The notes beneath the pieces are model-generated. The model was not told the DNA's origin. It made no database searches and saw only the letters and a list, made by a program, of their open reading frames with translations. From Nocardia cyriacigeorgica (GTDB taxonomy: Bacteria > Actinomycetota > Actinomycetes > Mycobacteriales > Mycobacteriaceae), in assembly GCF_010868145.1 (NCBI RefSeq), contig NZ_JAAGUY010000016.1:1-64000 (forward strand): a stretch of 64,000 bases of DNA, read 5' to 3'. The translations under genes were made by a program, and so were the position numbers. This document shows, in pieces, positions 22,560 through 31,785 of this stretch; the stretch's first letter is position 1, and each line of letters opens with the position of its first letter.

Positions 22560-23607
22560 CGCCTCCTGCGACCTGTGCGAGCAGATGCTCGAGCAGCGGC
22601 TCGAGCACTGCGATACCGTCCTTGACGCCGCCGGGTGAGCCCGGCAGATTCACCACGACCGTCCGCCCGGCCAGACCCGCGACACCTCGGCTGAGCGCCG
22701 CGAGCGGGAACTTCGCGGTGCCACGCTGCCGGATGGCTTCGGCCACGCCGGGCAGTTCCCGATCCAGCACGGCAAGGGTGGCTTCCGGAGTGGAATCGGT
22801 GGGGGACGCGCCGGTGCCGCCGGTGCTGAGGACCAGGGCGGGGGCTTCCCGCAAGGCATCGGCAAGCCCAGCCGCGATATCGGCGTCGGCGTAGATCAGT
22901 GGACCGCGCACCGAGAAGCCGAGTGCGGTCAACCATTCGGCGAGCGCGGGTCCGGTGGTGTCGGTGCGGGTGCCTGCGGCGGCTCCGGTCGAGGCAACCA
23001 ATACGACGGCCGATCGATTCGGAAGCGCGGGTGTCGGCTCTGGCGCCGCGGCAGTAGTGACCGATTCCGAGGCGGTGACCTGACCATCCGGTGCCGCTGT
23101 TTCGACTAGGCTGGTGCCTGTCCGCGACTCCGGTCGCTCCCAATGTCCACGTTTGCCACCCTCTTTGGTGAGCAGCCTGACCCCGGTGAGCACGGCAGCC
23201 GGATCGACGGCCTTGACCATGTCGTGCAGCGTCAGCCCGGCGACCGCCACAGCGGTCAGCGCCTCCATCTCGACACCGGTGGGGCCCTTGGTCTTCGCTG
23301 TCGCCTCGATGGTGATCGCGTCCTCGGTGAATCCGAACGCCACCTTCACCGACGACAAGGCCAGCTGATGGCAGAGTGGGATCAGTTCGGAGGTCTTCTT
23401 CGCACCCGCGATACCGGCGATCCGCGCGGTGGAGAGCACATCGGCCTTGGGCAGATCATCGGCCCGCACCAAGGCGACCACATCGGCGGTGGTGCGCAAT
23501 TCACCCGCCGCGACCGCGACCCGTGTGGTCTCGGCCTTGGCACTCACATCAACCATATGGGCGCGACCCTCGGCGTCCACATGCGACAACTCGTTCACAG
23601 CGACCAC
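22540..23607 (-). CDS. MoaC-MogA/MoaB fusion for molybdenum cofactor synthesis
   Basis: A 355-residue bifunctional protein. Residues about 1-160 are MoaC, which with MoaA makes cyclic pyranopterin monophosphate (LSHVDAEGRAHMVDVSAK, IPLCHQLALSSV, GPTGVEMEALTAV and the KxxK of LTKEGGKRGHW). After a Pro/Ala/Thr linker (about 165-195), residues about 200-350 are a MogA/MoaB adenylyltransferase domain (LVLSTGGTGASPTDSTPEAT and VNLPGSPGGVKD). The moaC/moaB fusion is known in actinobacteria. It overlaps moeA upstream by 13 bases and moaE downstream by 20. Confidence 0.92.
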   Translation of the reverse strand: MVAVNELSHVDAEGRAHMVDVSAKAETTRVAVAAGELRTTADVVALVRADDLPKADVLSTARIAGIAGAKKTSELIPLCHQLALSSVKVAFGFTEDAITIEATAKTKGPTGVEMEALTAVAVAGLTLHDMVKAVDPAAVLTGVRLLTKEGGKRGHWERPESRTGTSLVETAAPDGQVTASESVTTAAAPEPTPALPNRSAVVLVASTGAAAGTRTDTTGPALAEWLTALGFSVRGPLIYADADIAAGLADALREAPALVLSTGGTGASPTDSTPEATLAVLDRELPGVAEAIRQRGTAKFPLAALSRGVAGLAGRTVVVNLPGSPGGVKDGIAVLEPLLEHLLAQVAGGGDHDNG

Positions 23608-24815
23608 ACTCGCACAGGCGCACCGACCGGCAGGGCACCGACCTCGGCGGGCACATCGATGAGCACGTCGGCCGCTGCCATGCTCGCCACCAGATGCGAA
23701 CCCGGTCCGGACACCACCTCCACCGCGCGCGGCCCGCCCGCCGTGTGCGCCAGACGCCCGCGCAGGAACTGCCGCCTGCCCTGCGGTGATCGGATCGCGG
23801 TCAACAGCGGCAGCTCGAACACCTCGATCTCCGGCAGCCCCGCGAGACGACGCAGTATCGGCCGCGCGAACACCTCGAACGACACCATCGCGCTCACCGG
23901 ATTTCCTGGGAAGCTGAGCACCGGAACACCGTCGACGACGGTCAGGCCCTGCGGCCCACCCGGCTGCACGGCGACCGAGCCGAAGTGCCCGCCCATCGGT
24001 TCCAGCACATCCTTGACCACCTCGAAGTCCCCCTTGGAGACTCCTCCGGTGGTGAAGACCACGTCCGCGGAACCGGTTGCGGCGGTCAGTGTTCGGCGGA
24101 ACTGGGCGGGCTGATCGCCACTGTGCTCGACGGCGGTGACGGTGACGCCGTTGGCGGTGAGCGCCGCGGCCAAGGCGATGCCGTTGGAGTTATAGATCTG
24201 TCCGGGCCGCAGTGCGGTGCCCGCGGGTACGAGTTCGTCACCGCTGGTGATCACCGTGGCGCGAACCGGCTGGAACACCCGTACGGTCGGCAGTCCCACG
24301 GCAGCGAGGGCCGCGATATGCCGGGCAGCCAGCGTGGTGCCCGCGCCGACCAGCTCCTCGCCCGCGCGGACATCGGTGCCCGGCTCGCGCACGTATTCGC
24401 CTCGGCTGCGGCCTCGCTCGATGGTGACCGAGCCGGCCTCACCGCCGGCGTCCTCCACCGGGACCACGCAATCGGCGCCCGGCGGAATCGGCGCCCCGGT
24501 CATGACTTTGCGCGCGGTCCCCGGCGCCAGCGGCTCCAGACCGGGATCGCCTGCCGCGACGACACCGGACAGTGGCAGCGTCACCGGTGTGACGGCGACG
24601 TCGTCGGAGCGCACCGCATAGCCATCCATCGCGGAATTGCGGAAGACAGGTAGATCCAGGGGTGCGCGCACCGTATCGGCCAACTGCCTGCCCAACGCGG
24701 CGGACACGGCGACGGTCTCGACCGGCCGCGCCGCGAGCGGACGCAGCAGCGCTTCGATGCTGTCGCGGTACTCGTCGACGGACCGGACAGCGACGGTGGC
24801 GGACCGGATAGTCAT
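23595..24815 (-). CDS. moeA: Molybdopterin molybdenumtransferase MoeA
   Basis: A 406-residue protein that inserts molybdate into adenylated molybdopterin. Motifs: DLPVFRNSAMDGYAVRSDDV, TGAPIPPGADCVVPVED, ITSGDELVPAG, VFTTGGVSKGDFEVVKDVL, LSFPGNPVSAMVSFEVF, and the small C-terminal domain (RGRLAHTAGGPRAVEVVSGPGSHLVASM). First gene of the moeA-moaC/mogA-moaE operon. TAGGCT at 24822-24827 stands six bases before the ATG and suggests a leaderless transcript. Confidence 0.95.
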   Translation of the reverse strand: MTIRSATVAVRSVDEYRDSIEALLRPLAARPVETVAVSAALGRQLADTVRAPLDLPVFRNSAMDGYAVRSDDVAVTPVTLPLSGVVAAGDPGLEPLAPGTARKVMTGAPIPPGADCVVPVEDAGGEAGSVTIERGRSRGEYVREPGTDVRAGEELVGAGTTLAARHIAALAAVGLPTVRVFQPVRATVITSGDELVPAGTALRPGQIYNSNGIALAAALTANGVTVTAVEHSGDQPAQFRRTLTAATGSADVVFTTGGVSKGDFEVVKDVLEPMGGHFGSVAVQPGGPQGLTVVDGVPVLSFPGNPVSAMVSFEVFARPILRRLAGLPEIEVFELPLLTAIRSPQGRRQFLRGRLAHTAGGPRAVEVVSGPGSHLVASMAAADVLIDVPAEVGALPVGAPVRVWSL

Positions 24816-24945
24816 GCGATCAGCCTAATCGCAGGTCGCGGGCATGGTCACCGCCCTCATCTCACCTGCGCGCATTGGAGTTCGTGAGGTCGGAAGACGG
24901 CGACGGCACCGCGGCCCCGCCGGGTGCAAGGGTCATAATGGAGGG
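24816..24945. promoter_or_regulatory. Divergent promoter region of the moa/moe cluster
   Basis: 130 bases between moeA (minus) and moaA (plus). Each side has a -10-like hexamer six bases before its start codon: TAGGCT on the minus strand (24822-24827) and CATAAT on the plus strand (24934-24939). No riboswitch was recognised. Confidence 0.5.
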
Positions 24946-26004
24946 GTGACGCTGGTCGAGATGGGTATCCCCGCCGTGCGGTCAGGGCGTCCCTCGCTCG
25001 AAGGCCGCCCCGAAACGCCGCTGCTCGTGGACCGATTCGGCCGCGTCGCGCGCGATTTGCGGGTCTCCATCACCGAGAAATGCTCGCTGCGCTGCACCTA
25101 TTGCATGCCAGAAGAGGGCCTGCCCGCGATCCCGCGCGACGAACTGCTCACCGCCGCCGAGATCGTGCGTTTGGTCACCCTCGCGGTGCGGGAGCTCGGC
25201 GTGCACGAGGTCCGCTTCACCGGTGGCGAGCCCCTGATGCGCCGGGACCTGGAAAGCATCATCGCGGGCTGCCATGAGCAGGTCCCCGATACGCCGCTGG
25301 CCATGACCACCAACGGCGTCGGCCTCGAGCACCGGGCCCGTGGCTTGGCGCGGGCCGGGCTCGGCCGGGTCAATGTCTCCCTCGACACCGTTGACCGCTT
25401 CGGGTTCGCGACGCTCACCCGTCGCGACCGGCTCGATTCGGTGCTCGCCGGTATCCGCGCCGCCAGGGATGCCGGATTGGCGCCGATGAAGGTCAATGCG
25501 GTGTTGATGCGCCAGACCCTGGCAGGTGCGCCCGATCTGCTGCGCTGGTGCCTCGACGAGGACTGCGAGCTGCGGTTCATCGAGGAGATGCCGCTGGACG
25601 CCGACCACGAATGGGCGCGGACCAATATGGTCACCGCCGCCGAACTGCTCGATGTGCTCGGCACCCGATTCGAACTGACTCCCGCCGGACGATCCGACCC
25701 CTCGGCCCCTGCCGAACGGTGGCTTGTCGATGGTGGCCCCGCGACTGTCGGCATCATCGCCTCGGTGACCCGCAAGTTCTGCGACACCTGTGACCGCACC
25801 CGGCTCACCGCCGACGGCATGCTGCGTTCCTGTCTGTTCAGCGATCAGGAGTTCGACCTGCGTGCGGTACTGCGCGCCGGGGCGGACGATACCGAGATCG
25901 CCGAACTGTGGCGCGGCGCGATGTGGAACAAATGGGCAGGCCACGGCATCGACGCGGCCGGTTTCATCCCACCCGAACGGACGATGGGAGCCATCGGTGG
26001 TTGA
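24946..26004 (+). CDS. moaA: GTP 3',8-cyclase MoaA
   Basis: A 352-residue radical-SAM enzyme starting molybdenum cofactor synthesis from GTP. The radical-SAM cysteines are C46, C50 and C53 (CSLRCTYC); the C-terminal second cluster uses FCDTCDRTRL and the cysteine in LRSCLFS. It ends in IDAAGFIPPERTMGAIGG, the GG tail needed for activity. The start is the GTG at 24946, with VTLVEMGIPA resembling the N-terminus of mycobacterial MoaA2; CATAAT six bases upstream implies a leaderless mRNA. The ATG at 24961 is an alternative. It overlaps moaD by eight bases. Confidence 0.95.
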   Translation: MTLVEMGIPAVRSGRPSLEGRPETPLLVDRFGRVARDLRVSITEKCSLRCTYCMPEEGLPAIPRDELLTAAEIVRLVTLAVRELGVHEVRFTGGEPLMRRDLESIIAGCHEQVPDTPLAMTTNGVGLEHRARGLARAGLGRVNVSLDTVDRFGFATLTRRDRLDSVLAGIRAARDAGLAPMKVNAVLMRQTLAGAPDLLRWCLDEDCELRFIEEMPLDADHEWARTNMVTAAELLDVLGTRFELTPAGRSDPSAPAERWLVDGGPATVGIIASVTRKFCDTCDRTRLTADGMLRSCLFSDQEFDLRAVLRAGADDTEIAELWRGAMWNKWAGHGIDAAGFIPPERTMGAIGG

Positions 26005-26239
26005 GGTCCGCTATTTCGCCGCCATCGCCGACGCGGTCGGCAAGGACACCGAATCGCTCGACCTACCCTCCGGCGCCACCATCGGCGACCTGCGCACGGC
26101 GCTGGCCCGCGCCTACGGCCCCGGTCTGGACAAGATGCTCGACGTCTGCGCCTATCTGGTCGGCGACGAACTCACCCGCGACGCCGCCGCGGCGCTGACA
26201 CCGCGAGTCGACGTGCTGCCGCCGTTCGCGGGTGGCTGA
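25997..26239 (+). CDS. moaD: Molybdopterin synthase sulfur carrier subunit MoaD
   Basis: An 80-residue ubiquitin-fold protein ending in PPFAGG, the double glycine that is adenylated and thiocarboxylated. It starts at a GTG inside the end of moaA (eight-base overlap) and is translationally coupled to it. It partners MoaE. Confidence 0.93.
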   Translation: MVEVRYFAAIADAVGKDTESLDLPSGATIGDLRTALARAYGPGLDKMLDVCAYLVGDELTRDAAAALTPRVDVLPPFAGG

Positions 26240-26325
26240 CACCGCGCTGTCGAGAAATGCGATCCCCATCCGTCGTGCTGATGAGAGGGGTATCGGGCTC
26301 CTCCGATTCGAGGAAGGAAGACGCC

Positions 26326-27039
26326 ATGCATTACCTGGCATTGCTCGTCGGGCGCGATGACGATCCGGAGGCCCTTCCGGGCAGCCCCGAGTTCGATGCG
26401 GAAGTCGAACGCTACGCGGAGTTCGACCAGCGGGTCGCCACAGCGATCGCCGGCGGCGCCGCACTGTATCCGTCGAGCACGGCGGTGCACCTCACCCGCG
26501 ATGGCGACACCACACTGGTGACGGACGGTCCATTCGCCGAAGGCGCCGAAGTGGTCGGCGGGTTCTACGTCTTTTATGTCGCCGACCTGGACGAGGCCAT
26601 CCAGCTCGCCCGGCAACTACCCGCGGTCGAGTCGGGCGCGATCGAACTCCGTCCGCTGGTGCAGTGGATGCCGCACGGCACACCGGCCGCCGATTGGTGG
26701 ATGGCGCTGCTGTGGGATCGCGCCGACGCGGTGATCGAGCCGGACACACCCGAATGGGAAGCCATGGCCACCGAGCATCAGCGGTTCGCCGAGCACGCTG
26801 GTGCGGCGATCCGTGGCGGCGGCGCGCTGCGTCCGCCCTCGACCGCGACGACCTTGCGCGGGCGCGATGGCGAGTTGCTGATCACCGACGGCCCATTCGG
26901 AGAGACCGCTGAGGTCGTCGACGGGCTGTACCTGTTCTCGGCGTCCGATCGCGCCGCCGCCGCCGAGATCGCCGCGCTGATTCCGATGGGCGACAAGGGC
27001 CGCACCGAACTGCGGCAGGTTGTCGACCTCGGCGAATGA
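26326..27039 (+). CDS. Double DGPF/YCII-domain protein partnered with an ECF42 sigma factor
   Basis: A 237-residue protein with two tandem YCII-related domains, each carrying the diagnostic motif: TDGPFAEGAE (first copy) and TDGPFGETAE (second). Proteins of this type are encoded next to ECF42 sigma factors across actinobacteria and are thought to be members of their regulon; no biochemical role is established. The ATG at 26326 has AGGAAGGAAG upstream. The sigma gene starts 11 bases after its stop. Confidence 0.88.
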   Translation: MHYLALLVGRDDDPEALPGSPEFDAEVERYAEFDQRVATAIAGGAALYPSSTAVHLTRDGDTTLVTDGPFAEGAEVVGGFYVFYVADLDEAIQLARQLPAVESGAIELRPLVQWMPHGTPAADWWMALLWDRADAVIEPDTPEWEAMATEHQRFAEHAGAAIRGGGALRPPSTATTLRGRDGELLITDGPFGETAEVVDGLYLFSASDRAAAAEIAALIPMGDKGRTELRQVVDLGE

Positions 27040-27049
27040 CGCGCCGACC

Positions 27050-28321
27050 ATGACCGATCCGGCCGGACTCGATGACGTCTACCGCGCCGAGTTCGGCCGG
27101 GCGGTCGCCACACTGGTGCGGTTGACCGGCGATATCGGGCTCGCCGAGGACGCGGTGCAGGAGGCGTTCGCCGACGCGCTACGCACGTGGGGGCGTGCCG
27201 GCAGACCCGACAACGCAGGCGCGTGGATCACCACCGCCGCCCGCCATCGGGCCCTCGATCGTCTGCGGCGGGAATCCTCGCGGGACGCACGGGAACTGGC
27301 CGCCGCCCAGCTCGTGCCGGACAACGAGGAGCCGGACGTGTCCAGTATCGCCGACGATCAGCTGCGGATGATCTTCACCTGCTGTCATCCGGCGCTGGCA
27401 CCCGAGTCCCGGGTCGCGCTGACGCTGCGGTTGGTGTGCGGGTTGCGCACTGCCGAGATCGCCAGGGCGTTTCTGCAATCCGAATCCACTGTCGCGCAAC
27501 GACTCAGCCGGGCGAAGGCCAAGATCCGCAATGCCGCGATCCCACTGCGTGTGCCACCAGAACACCTACTGCCCGAGCGCACCCCGGCGGTGCTGTCGTG
27601 CATCTATCTGGTGTTCACCGAGGGCTACTTCGCCACGTCCGGACCCGACGCGGTGCGTGATGAATTGTGCGACGAGGCGATTCGGCTCGGCACACTGCTG
27701 TGCGCGCTGCTACCGGGCGAGCCGCAGGCGCGGGCCTTGTTGGCGTTGATGCTGCTCACCGATAGCCGTCGCAGCGCGCGTCACGGCCGCGATGGCGAAT
27801 TGCTACCGCTCGAGGAGCAGGACCGCGGTCGCTGGAATCGGACGGCCATCAGGGCGGGCCTGTCCTGTCTGGTATCCGCCGCCGAGAACGGTGGTGCCGG
27901 AAAGTATCTCGCCCAGGCTCGGATCGCGGCGGCGCATGCCATCGCGCCGAGCTGGGAGCGGACCGACTGGGCCGTGGTCGTCGCCGCTTACGATGACCTG
28001 AGCGTCTGTGCGTGGACACCGGCGGTCATGGTCAATCGTGCAGTCGCCGTCGGATTCCGTGACGGTCCGGACGCGGGACTCGAGGCATTGGACGAGATCG
28101 CCGACCATCCTCGGCTGGCCGGCGGGCATCTGGTTCCCGCTACCCGTGCCGATCTGTTGCGCCGGTCCGGACGCTGCCGAGAAGCGGCCGTGCACTATCG
28201 CACCGCACTTGCTTCCGTCGGCAACGATCCAGCCGCCCGGTTCCTGCGCCGCCGCCTGGCCGAAGTGCTCGCGGCCGGTGGAGCGGACACAGACGAGGAG
28301 CCGGAGCGATCGCGCCAGTGA
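27050..28321 (+). CDS. ECF42-type sigma factor with C-terminal helical (TPR-like) extension
   Basis: A 423-residue ECF sigma factor. Region 2 is LAEDAVQEAFADALRTWGRAG with AWITTAARHRALDRLRR; region 4 contains LRLVCGLRTAEIARAFLQSESTVAQRLSRAK. About 230 further residues are helical (LPERTPAVLSCIYLVFTEGY, EPQARALLALMLL, CLVSAAENGGAGKYLAQARIAAAH), the extension typical of ECF42, which lacks a conventional anti-sigma partner. The ATG at 27050 is used; the frame is open to a TTG at 27020 inside the DGPF gene. Likely one operon with that gene. Confidence 0.87.
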   Translation: MTDPAGLDDVYRAEFGRAVATLVRLTGDIGLAEDAVQEAFADALRTWGRAGRPDNAGAWITTAARHRALDRLRRESSRDARELAAAQLVPDNEEPDVSSIADDQLRMIFTCCHPALAPESRVALTLRLVCGLRTAEIARAFLQSESTVAQRLSRAKAKIRNAAIPLRVPPEHLLPERTPAVLSCIYLVFTEGYFATSGPDAVRDELCDEAIRLGTLLCALLPGEPQARALLALMLLTDSRRSARHGRDGELLPLEEQDRGRWNRTAIRAGLSCLVSAAENGGAGKYLAQARIAAAHAIAPSWERTDWAVVVAAYDDLSVCAWTPAVMVNRAVAVGFRDGPDAGLEALDEIADHPRLAGGHLVPATRADLLRRSGRCREAAVHYRTALASVGNDPAARFLRRRLAEVLAAGGADTDEEPERSRQ

Positions 28322-28373
28322 CCGGGACTGCCGCCGATCTCGCGAGCGCCCGCTGTGGCGCCGCAGTGCCGCT

Positions 28374-29198
<825 letters not shown>

Positions 29199-29204
29199 AG
29201 CCGC

Positions 29205-29870
29205 TCACTCTACTGGCGCTGGTGGCCCCGCCACACGACGAACGAGCCCTTCCCAATGATCTCCGATCTGATCTCTGGTGTAGCCGAGGGCGCGGATCTG
29301 GTGCAGCACCAGCGTCGCGCTCAAGGCGGCGAGCAGAGAATCGGCCAGGAGCGGGATATCGCCGGGGGTTCCCGCCTCGCGCAGCAGCATCGACACGTGG
29401 GTTTTGAGAAGGTTGTAGGGCAGCCCGCCGTAGCGCTCGTCGGCCGGCCCCATCTCGGCCGCCCGGTGCAGCTCGCCCTCGACCTCGATATCGAGCAGCC
29501 GTGCCCGTCCGAAGGCCACCAACCGCTCCACCGGCGGTGCGCCGGGACCCAGCGGGGGTGGCCCGAACATGAACGCTTCCTGGGATTTGCGTTCGGAGTG
29601 GTCGAGTAGCGCCAGCATGAGCCCGGTCCGATTGCCGAACCGGCGGAACACCGTCCCCTTACCGACGCCCGCGCGTTTGGCCAGCGCGTCCATGGTCAGG
29701 CTGTCCACCCCGTGCTCGCGCACCAGCTGTTGCGCCGCGTCCAACAGCAGCTGACGGTTGCGCGCGGCATCGGCGCGTTCGGTGGGTACGGAGGTGCCGG
29801 GCAGCGGTGCCCCGATCGACAGCAGCGGTCGGGGGTCACCGGTGCGACCGGACGCGACGGGGTCGGTCAT
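29205..29870 (-). CDS. TetR-family transcriptional regulator
   Basis: A 221-residue repressor with HTH at about residues 38-85 (RQLLLDAAQQLVREHGVDSLTMDALAKRAGVGKGTVFRRFGNRTGLM). The variable C-terminal domain presumably binds a ligand. It is divergent from the FMN reductase gene, the same arrangement I recall for M. tuberculosis Rv3055/Rv3054c. A palindrome in the shared region (29920-29933) is its likely operator. The ATG at 29870 is used; a GTG a few codons upstream is possible. Confidence 0.88.
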   Translation of the reverse strand: MTDPVASGRTGDPRPLLSIGAPLPGTSVPTERADAARNRQLLLDAAQQLVREHGVDSLTMDALAKRAGVGKGTVFRRFGNRTGLMLALLDHSERKSQEAFMFGPPPLGPGAPPVERLVAFGRARLLDIEVEGELHRAAEMGPADERYGGLPYNLLKTHVSMLLREAGTPGDIPLLADSLLAALSATLVLHQIRALGYTRDQIGDHWEGLVRRVAGPPAPVE

Positions 29871-29919
29871 AGGGGTGTTGTAGCTCACTGGGGGCTCGCC
29901 TACTCCGATTGGAATGATT

Positions 29920-29933
29920 CGGACCGTGGTCCG
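29920..29933. promoter_or_regulatory. Candidate TetR operator
   Basis: CGGACC-GT-GGTCCG lies between the divergent tetR and FMN-reductase genes, overlapping the likely promoter of the reductase. Assignment to the neighbouring TetR is by position. Confidence 0.5.
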
Positions 29934-29987
29934 GTTATTACTCGGTAGCTTACATCGGCAGTCATATCCAGTAGACCAGGAGAAGTC

Positions 29988-30557
29988 ATGAGCAAGACCC
30001 GCATCCTCACCCTCGTTGGGAGCCTTCGCGCAGGATCGATCAACCGGCAGCTTGCCGAGGCCGCGGTGCAGATCGCGCCCGAGGGCGTCGAGATCGCCAT
30101 CTATCAGGGACTCGCCGACATCCCCTTCTACAACGAGGACGTCGACGTCGAAGGTTCGGTGCCCGCCGCCGCGCGGCAGTTGCGTGCCGCCGCGGCCGAG
30201 GCCGACGCCCTGCTGCTGGTGACCCCCGAGTACAACGGCACCCTGCCTGCCGTTCTGAAGAACGCCATCGACTGGCTGTCGCGGCCGTACGGCGCCGGTG
30301 CCATCAAGGCCAAGCCCGTGGCGGTGGTGAGCGCCTCCATCAGCCCCAACGCAGCCAAGTGGGCGCACGGTGACGCGGTGAAGTCGGTCGGCGTGGCCGG
30401 TGGGCGTGTCGTGGAGACCGCGCATCTGCACTTCGGCACGATCGGCGAGCGGTTCGGTGCGGCACATCCGCGCGAGGATGCCGAGGCGCTGATCGAGCTG
30501 GGCGCCACGATCACCGAGCTTGTCGGGTCGGCGCGTGCGGAGCTCGTATCGGCCTGA
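29988..30557 (+). CDS. NAD(P)H-dependent FMN reductase (flavodoxin fold)
   Basis: A 189-residue protein with the FMN-reductase phosphate loop GSLRAGSINRQLAEAA at residues 10-25 and the LLVTPEYNGTLPAVLKNAIDWLSRP motif (TPEYN). It could supply reduced flavin; its place next to nrdHIE suggests support of NrdI or redox balance, though this is inference. AGGAGAAG precedes the ATG. A strong hairpin follows the gene. Confidence 0.9.
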   Translation: MSKTRILTLVGSLRAGSINRQLAEAAVQIAPEGVEIAIYQGLADIPFYNEDVDVEGSVPAAARQLRAAAAEADALLLVTPEYNGTLPAVLKNAIDWLSRPYGAGAIKAKPVAVVSASISPNAAKWAHGDAVKSVGVAGGRVVETAHLHFGTIGERFGAAHPREDAEALIELGATITELVGSARAELVSA

Positions 30558-30574
30558 TCTCTGGACTGCCTCCG

Positions 30575-30610
30575 GTGCCGCCCTCATCCCTGCCGGGATG
30601 AGGGCGGCAC
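30575..30610. terminator. Strong hairpin terminator after the FMN reductase
   Basis: A perfect 16-bp stem, GTGCCGCCCTCATCCC (30575-30590) with GGGATGAGGGCGGCAC (30595-30610) around TGCC, 18 bases after the stop codon. Confidence 0.9.
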
Positions 30611-30822
30611 TGCTGTGTGCCGGGGGCGGTGAGTGGCCCGCCGGACGTGGTGGCGGTGGGGCTCGATAGACGCAGGAGGCGCTCGAGGCGCTTGTGGCCG
30701 GCGTGATGCAAGGGTTTGCTGGGGAAGCGCCACAGCGCCAAATCGTGATCTGTGCCACTGCTGTGTCGGCTTGCGAATCGAGTGTCCAGGGACTTACGGC
30801 AAAGGAATTTCATCTTTGTGAC

Positions 30823-30838
30823 TCGCAACATGTCGTGT
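30823..30838. promoter_or_regulatory. NrdR box 1 candidate (nrdHIE)
   Basis: TCGCAACATGTCGTGT fits the NrdR pattern acaCwAtATaTwGtgt at about 11 of 16 positions. On its own it is weak; its support is the second box exactly 32 bp downstream. Confidence 0.5.
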
Positions 30839-30854
30839 TGTTCCAATGTGTCGG

Positions 30855-30870
30855 CCACTAGGTGTAGTGT
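30855..30870. promoter_or_regulatory. NrdR box 2 candidate (nrdHIE)
   Basis: CCACTAGGTGTAGTGT has the palindromic CACTA/TAGTG arms of an NrdR box (about 12 of 16 consensus matches) and closely resembles the box at 42520 in front of nrdF. Confidence 0.68.
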
Positions 30871-31046
30871 CTTCGGTACTGGAGCAGGGCAAGCGCGAGT
30901 ACCTCGCCCGACCCAGTGAGGACCGGCCCGAGCAGGGGATTTCGGGCCAGATCCAAGAGTTTGCGCAGCAACATCGGATCTTGCTGTCACAGGCACTGCA
31001 TACGGATCACCGGCTGTGGATCAGGCATAGGAGAGAGGGACATCAA

Positions 31047-31277
31047 TTGACCATCACCGTGTACACCAAGCCCGCTTGCGTCCAGTGCAACGCCACCTAC
31101 AAGGCCCTCGACAAGGCTGGGGTGGATTACGAGATCATCGACATCTCCGAGAACACCGAGGCGCGTGACTACGTCATGGCGCTTGGCTACCTGCAGGCCC
31201 CCGTCGTCGTCGCGGGCGAGGTGCACTGGTCCGGCTTCCGGCCCGACCGCATCAAGTCGCTGGCCGTCGCGGCCTGA
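31047..31277 (+). CDS. nrdH: Glutaredoxin-like electron donor NrdH
   Basis: A 76-residue redoxin supplying electrons to the class Ib ribonucleotide reductase. The redox motif is C-V-Q-C (KPACVQCNATYKAL), the segment ALGYLQAPVVVAGEVHWSGFRPDRI is typical of NrdH. TTG start at 31047, supported by GGAGAGAGGGA. First gene of the nrdHIE operon. Confidence 0.95.
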   Translation: MTITVYTKPACVQCNATYKALDKAGVDYEIIDISENTEARDYVMALGYLQAPVVVAGEVHWSGFRPDRIKSLAVAA

Positions 31278-31317
31278 GTAGCCGCATCCGGCCTTCCGGT
31301 GGAGAAGGGAGGTGGCC

Positions 31318-31785
31318 ATGTCCGAATCACCGGACTATGCGCTGGTCTACTTCTCCAGCGCATCGGAGAACACACATCGTTTCGTCGAGAAGCTGGGTAT
31401 CCCGGCGACTCGCATACCACTGCACACCGCCGATTCGCTGCGCGTCGACGAACCCTACGTGCTGATCGTTCCCACCTACGGGGGCGGTCGGCACGTTCTC
31501 GGGGGGAGCCGGTCCGATAAGGACTTCGTACCGCGGCAGGTCGCCAAGTTCCTCAACGATCCGCACAACCGCGCTCTGTTGCGCGGCGTCATCGCGGCCG
31601 GTAACACGAACTTCGGCGAGACCTTCTGCTATGCGGGAGAGGTGATCTCGCGTAAATGCGGAGTGCCGTACCTGTATCGCTTCGAACTCATGGGAACCGC
31701 GGAGGACGTCGAGCGCGTCCGAGAGGGATTGGGATTGTTTTGGCAGCAACAACGACAGCACCGTCCGGTAAGACGGCCCGCCTAG
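31318..31785 (+). CDS. nrdI: Flavodoxin-like NrdI
   Basis: A 155-residue flavoprotein that helps assemble the dimanganese-tyrosyl cofactor of NrdF. Motifs: YFSSASENTHRFVEKL (FMN phosphate loop), VPTYGGGR, and AAGNTNFGETFCYAG. The ATG at 31318 has GGAGAAGGGAGG upstream. The end overlaps the nrdE start by 46 bases. Confidence 0.95.
   Translation: MSESPDYALVYFSSASENTHRFVEKLGIPATRIPLHTADSLRVDEPYVLIVPTYGGGRHVLGGSRSDKDFVPRQVAKFLNDPHNRALLRGVIAAGNTNFGETFCYAGEVISRKCGVPYLYRFELMGTAEDVERVREGLGLFWQQQRQHRPVRRPA

Larger units (their letters stand above)
30611..31046 (+). promoter_or_regulatory. Long 5' region of nrdHIE
   Basis: 436 bases without a convincing gene. It contains two NrdR-like boxes (listed separately), and GGAGAGAGGGA is the nrdH ribosome-binding site. 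Between the boxes and nrdH lie about 175 bases of leader with no recognised riboswitch. Confidence 0.55.
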
